This document shows positions 4,042 through 6,509 of a stretch of 6,509 nt of DNA, in pieces. Positions within the stretch are counted from its first letter, which is position 1; every line of letters starts with the position of its first letter. Both the position numbers and the translations under genes were made by a program. The stretch lies in NCBI GenBank assembly GCA_013695195.1, contig JACDAY010000347.1, positions 1-6,509 on the forward strand, written 5' to 3'. The stretch is from Blastocatellia bacterium. Lineage in GTDB: Bacteria > Acidobacteriota > Blastocatellia > Pyrinomonadales > Pyrinomonadaceae. The notes under the pieces are model-generated. The model was not told the origin of the DNA, did not search any database, and saw only the letters and a program-made list of their open reading frames with translations.

Positions 4042-6509
4042 CTATTTCATACAGGTCGATTCGTCACCGTTGGTCAACGTACTCAAAGCAAAAATGGAAT
4101 CTCCGACCAGCACGCCGTCGCCAACTAATACTCCATCACCGACAAGGACGCCATCGCCGACGAGAACGCCGTCGCCGACGAGAACGCCATCACCGACCAA
4201 AACGCCGTCACCGACCAGCACGCCCGAAGCAAGGAACACGCTTCCGCCGCCCATCGCCCCGCCGTTGCTTGTCATTACGTTCAGATTGAGTGTAACGCCC
4301 GTCGTGTAACGACTGCCGTACAGACTCTGATTGTCGTAGTAATCATAATAAATGCCGTCTTCGAACCACCAGTAATCGTGATAGACATACTGAAATTTAT
4401 CGGCGAGGGCCTGGCCTTTCAAAAAGGCGGCGTTCGTCAGAATTCCCTGCGACCAAGTAAACGTGGTGCCGCCGACCGTGCTCGAAGGCGTGGGAAACGC
4501 GAGGCCGTATTGCAGAAGGCCAGTTCCCTGGTAGAATGTGTCGAAATCAGTGCCGAGCTTGTAGTTGCGGGCAAGACGAACCGCGCCTTCGACATTTAGC
4601 TGGCCTGCGCCCTGCTCGAGCATATTTACGCCGTTCAAAGGCTGGGCCGTATATTCCAGAAGCATCTTAACCATTGTCGGTGTCAGATTGGGATTCATTT
4701 GAAACAACAGGGCCGCCGCGCCGGCTACCATCGGCGTCGACATCGATGTGCCGCTCAGATACATCATATCGTTGTTGTCATAAGGGATATCGAGCGTCGA
4801 ATTTGTCAATGACGGGTTATGCGAGATCAGATAGCTTGTCGATTTTGCCTTGGCTGCGGCTATTTTATTGCCCGGCGCGACGATGTCCGGCTTGATGACA
4901 TTGTCGTAGTGTTTTTCGCCCCTGGAGTCGGTCCAATAAGAGCGGGTTGGGCCATGTGAACTATATGAGACCATGGAATCGTCGGAACGGGAGTCCGTCC
5001 CGAAGGAATTGGTTGCGCCCACCGTCAGGGCCGAGGGATCGTTGCCGGGCGAATGAACTTGCCCGTAAACCTTTTCGTTCGATGAATTTCTCCCGTTGTT
5101 TCCGGCCGCTGCGACGACCAGGACACCATAATAATTGAGAATTTGGACCTTGCGACAGATTGGATCGTTCGTCCATGTATCGATAGCCGGCGTTCCAAGA
5201 CTGAGATTTACAACACGGATATTGTAAGCGGTTCGGTAAGCAAGTACCCAATCCAACGCGTTCAAAAGCGCGGATGTCTTTCCTTTACCCGTTGCATCCA
5301 GAACTTTTAAGTTGATAAGATTGGCCTTCGGAGCGACACCCGTATAACCACCTGAATTTCGCGCGGCACTTCCGGCCGCGATCGAGGCCACGTGCGTTCC
5401 ATGGCCGTAATCATCCTCGGTCGAGGTAACGCCGGGAACAAAACTTTGGCTGTAAACGACGCGGGAGTTCATGCTGCCGTCGGTGAACGACCTTTGGCCG
5501 GAAAAGATACCCGAATCCAGGACAGCGATCCCGACTCTTGAGCCGTCAAGCGTATAACCCGTAGCACGGCCATATCCCGCGGGCTGTGAACGCATCACGC
5601 TCGTGCCGGTGGTATTTTCGACGTGGCCAAGAGAAGCGGTCGGTCGGTCGGGTGAAACATAATTGATCAAGCCGCTTTGTGAGAGTTCATTCAGAGCACT
5701 CAAGGGAAGATTCGCAACCAAAGTTTCACTTTCGCCGATCCGGTCGGTGATACGAGCATTGCCCTGGCTCATGATTGCCCGAAGCGATGCGTCATCGGCG
5801 TCTCTGGCCTGAAGAATTACGTCAACCCGTGTCCTTCCGCTCGGGTCTTGCGCCATCATTTCCCGGAGATCCGGGGAAACATTGTCGCCGCGATATTCGA
5901 TACGGTTTGGAACAGCAGGCTTAGCAGCAGGCGATTCTGCGGACGCTTTTTGGCCTACCGAAATAACTTCAAAAAACGCTGCTATTTCGGGCTTGTTTTC
6001 GATTTTTTCCGCATAAGCGGCTTTGGAGCTTCCGCCAATCAGCAGAATTTGATTTTGTGACAGCGCCGCAGTCAGTTTTTTCCCCGCTGGTCCCAGATCG
6101 ATGAAATTCGTGAGTTCATCAACGAACAGGATAATCCGTCCCTTTGACGCAATTGCGTCATCAATAAGGGACTGCACGCGGTTCGAGACTTCCAAACTGG
6201 ATTTCCCGGTTGAAAATAGTACCGAAGTTTCAAGTTTCAGAAGTTTTTTTCCGGCGAGTTCGTTGGAAACGCTTCCTTTCGCCATACGGATCGCAAGCTG
6301 TTCCACAATAATATCCTGGTTTTCGCCCTTGTCATCGACGATAACCGGCTGACGAAGACCGCCACCCGCTAACACTTTGATCAAACGATTTGTTTCGTTC
6401 TCAAAGTTTAGGTTTTCACGCAATCTTCCTTGACGGCCAAGCTGCGTTAAATCGGTGGTGAATCTTGTTAATGCCGAAGAATTCGACGTTGTTTTTGATG
6501 AATCAGAGG
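4042..6509 (-). CDS. S8 subtilisin-like serine protease with N-terminal pseudo-AAA (ClpB-type) region, 5' partial
   Basis: A large serine protease whose start lies beyond the right edge. Residues are numbered here from the TTG codon at 6423-6421, which is probably internal: the frame stays open to 6509 with no ATG, and the upstream codons read ALTRFTTDLTQLGRQGRL, matching the ClpB/ClpC sequence just before the first AAA+ module. Order of parts: ClpB-like AAA+ region with lost ATP-binding residues (to about 157); Ala/Pro linker (158-172); propeptide-like region (about 173-262, ending NYVSPDRP); peptidase S8 domain (about 292-620) with Asp303 in VLDSG, His341 in HGTH, oxyanion Asn442 in AAGNNG and nucleophile Ser560 in SGTSMSTP, all intact; a C-terminal region (621-733) with an aromatic patch; seven GVLVGD repeats (734-775); an 18-residue tail. 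It should cleave proteins after removal of the propeptide. Location is unresolved: no membrane segment occurs in the visible part and any signal peptide would be outside the window. The stop is TAG at 4042-4044. Probably co-transcribed with the following acetyltransferase. Confidence 0.93.
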   Translation of the reverse strand, partial: SDSSKTTSNSSALTRFTTDLTQLGRQGRLRENLNFENETNRLIKVLAGGGLRQPVIVDDKGENQDIIVEQLAIRMAKGSVSNELAGKKLLKLETSVLFSTGKSSLEVSNRVQSLIDDAIASKGRIILFVDELTNFIDLGPAGKKLTAALSQNQILLIGGSSKAAYAEKIENKPEIAAFFEVISVGQKASAESPAAKPAVPNRIEYRGDNVSPDLREMMAQDPSGRTRVDVILQARDADDASLRAIMSQGNARITDRIGESETLVANLPLSALNELSQSGLINYVSPDRPTASLGHVENTTGTSVMRSQPAGYGRATGYTLDGSRVGIAVLDSGIFSGQRSFTDGSMNSRVVYSQSFVPGVTSTEDDYGHGTHVASIAAGSAARNSGGYTGVAPKANLINLKVLDATGKGKTSALLNALDWVLAYRTAYNIRVVNLSLGTPAIDTWTNDPICRKVQILNYYGVLVVAAAGNNGRNSSNEKVYGQVHSPGNDPSALTVGATNSFGTDSRSDDSMVSYSSHGPTRSYWTDSRGEKHYDNVIKPDIVAPGNKIAAAKAKSTSYLISHNPSLTNSTLDIPYDNNDMMYLSGTSMSTPMVAGAAALLFQMNPNLTPTMVKMLLEYTAQPLNGVNMLEQGAGQLNVEGAVRLARNYKLGTDFDTFYQGTGLLQYGLAFPTPSSTVGGTTFTWSQGILTNAAFLKGQALADKFQYVYHDYWWFEDGIYYDYYDNQSLYGSRYTTGVTLNLNVMTSNGGAMGGGSVFLASGVLVGDGVLVGDGVLVGDGVLVGDGVLVGDGVLVGDGVLVGDSIFALSTLTNGDESTCMK
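4099..4224 (-). repeat. Seven in-frame 18-bp repeats coding GVLVGD
   Basis: Seven back-to-back 18-bp units near the 3' end of the protease gene each code for Gly-Val-Leu-Val-Gly-Asp with no exception. The units differ only by synonymous changes: the Leu codon appears as CTG, TTG, CTC, CTT and TTA, and Gly, Val and Asp third bases vary. The peptide also fits the loose hexapeptide pattern [LIV]-[GAED]-x-x-[STAV]-x when read as VGDGVL, which would give a little over two turns of a left-handed beta helix; this fold is an inference. Similar Gly-Val-Leu-rich repeats at the ends of acidobacterial S8 peptidases are known to me only from general memory. Confidence 0.95.
5953..6509 (-). other. Degenerate ClpB/ClpC-type AAA+ region within the protease gene
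   Basis: This part of the protease reading frame aligns without large gaps to the first AAA+ module of ClpB/ClpC, from DLTQLGRQGRL (ClpB: DLTELAREGKL) through NRLIKVL, PVIVDDKGENQDIIVEQLA, KKLLKLE, IILFVDEL and IGGSSKAAYAEKIENKPEIA. The known ClpB motif GEPGVGKT is replaced by DDKGENQD (30-37), so the nucleotide-binding Lys becomes Gln36 and Thr becomes Asp37. Walker B keeps Asp102-Glu103. The arginine pair of LERRF is replaced in EIAAFF (Ala148-Ala149), and the sensor-1 region IGATT reads IGGSS. ATP binding and hydrolysis are therefore unlikely; a protein-binding or structural role is an inference. Confidence 0.75.

Noticed and set aside
4099..4224. Possible CRISPR-like or minisatellite array
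   Set aside because: The 18-bp units are directly adjacent without spacers and lie in frame inside a protease gene, so this is a coding tandem repeat.
4019..4309. Plus-strand open frame coding a PTxTPSPT-rich 96-residue peptide
   Set aside because: It is antisense to the end of the protease gene, has no signal peptide or clear ribosome binding site, and its repeats come from the GVLVGD coding repeats. The only discriminating variable site is silent on the minus strand.

Overview
The window looks like a piece of an Acidobacteriota chromosome, probably of the Blastocatellia/Pyrinomonadales kind. This is an inference from three things. A TPR protein has a tail of the 'YLKVDPHYDSLR...FQELLRRIGMP' type, common in acidobacterial kinase/winged-helix TPR proteins. 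A subtilase has a C-terminal region and G-V-L-x-x-D repeats of a style I associate with that phylum. Base composition is near 50% GC. No RNA gene, insertion sequence, CRISPR array or phage gene is visible.

Layout. Positions 1-307 (+) hold the last part of a TPR-repeat protein, broken by a one-base frameshift near position 112. It converges on a large minus-strand gene (376-2883) for a membrane-anchored PAS-GGDEF-EAL protein that makes and/or degrades cyclic di-GMP; both catalytic sites and the inhibitory site look intact. A 200-bp gap (2884-3083) follows. It holds a clean rho-independent terminator (10-bp stem, T tract on the minus strand) that ends the next unit upstream. That unit is a minus-strand pair: a subtilisin-like (S8) protease, which enters from the right edge and stops at 4042, and a two-part GNAT acetyltransferase (3084-3992). 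They are separated by 49 bp with no terminator, and the acetyltransferase has a strong Shine-Dalgarno sequence, so the two are probably co-transcribed.

The most unusual object is the protease. Before its propeptide-like region and intact D/H/N/S catalytic set lies about 185 residues aligning to the first AAA+ module of ClpB/ClpC unfoldases. The Walker A lysine and threonine and the arginine-finger pair are replaced, while the Walker B Asp-Glu is kept: a pseudo-ATPase joined to a serine protease in one chain. The reading frame runs off the right edge without an ATG, so the true start, and possibly a Clp N-domain or export signal, lies outside the window. At the other end the protein has an aromatic/acidic patch and seven perfect GVLVGD hexapeptides.

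How the genes work together is mostly unknown. The protease and acetyltransferase share a transcription unit by position, but no functional link is shown. The cyclic di-GMP gene is probably separate, because a terminator lies between it and the pair.
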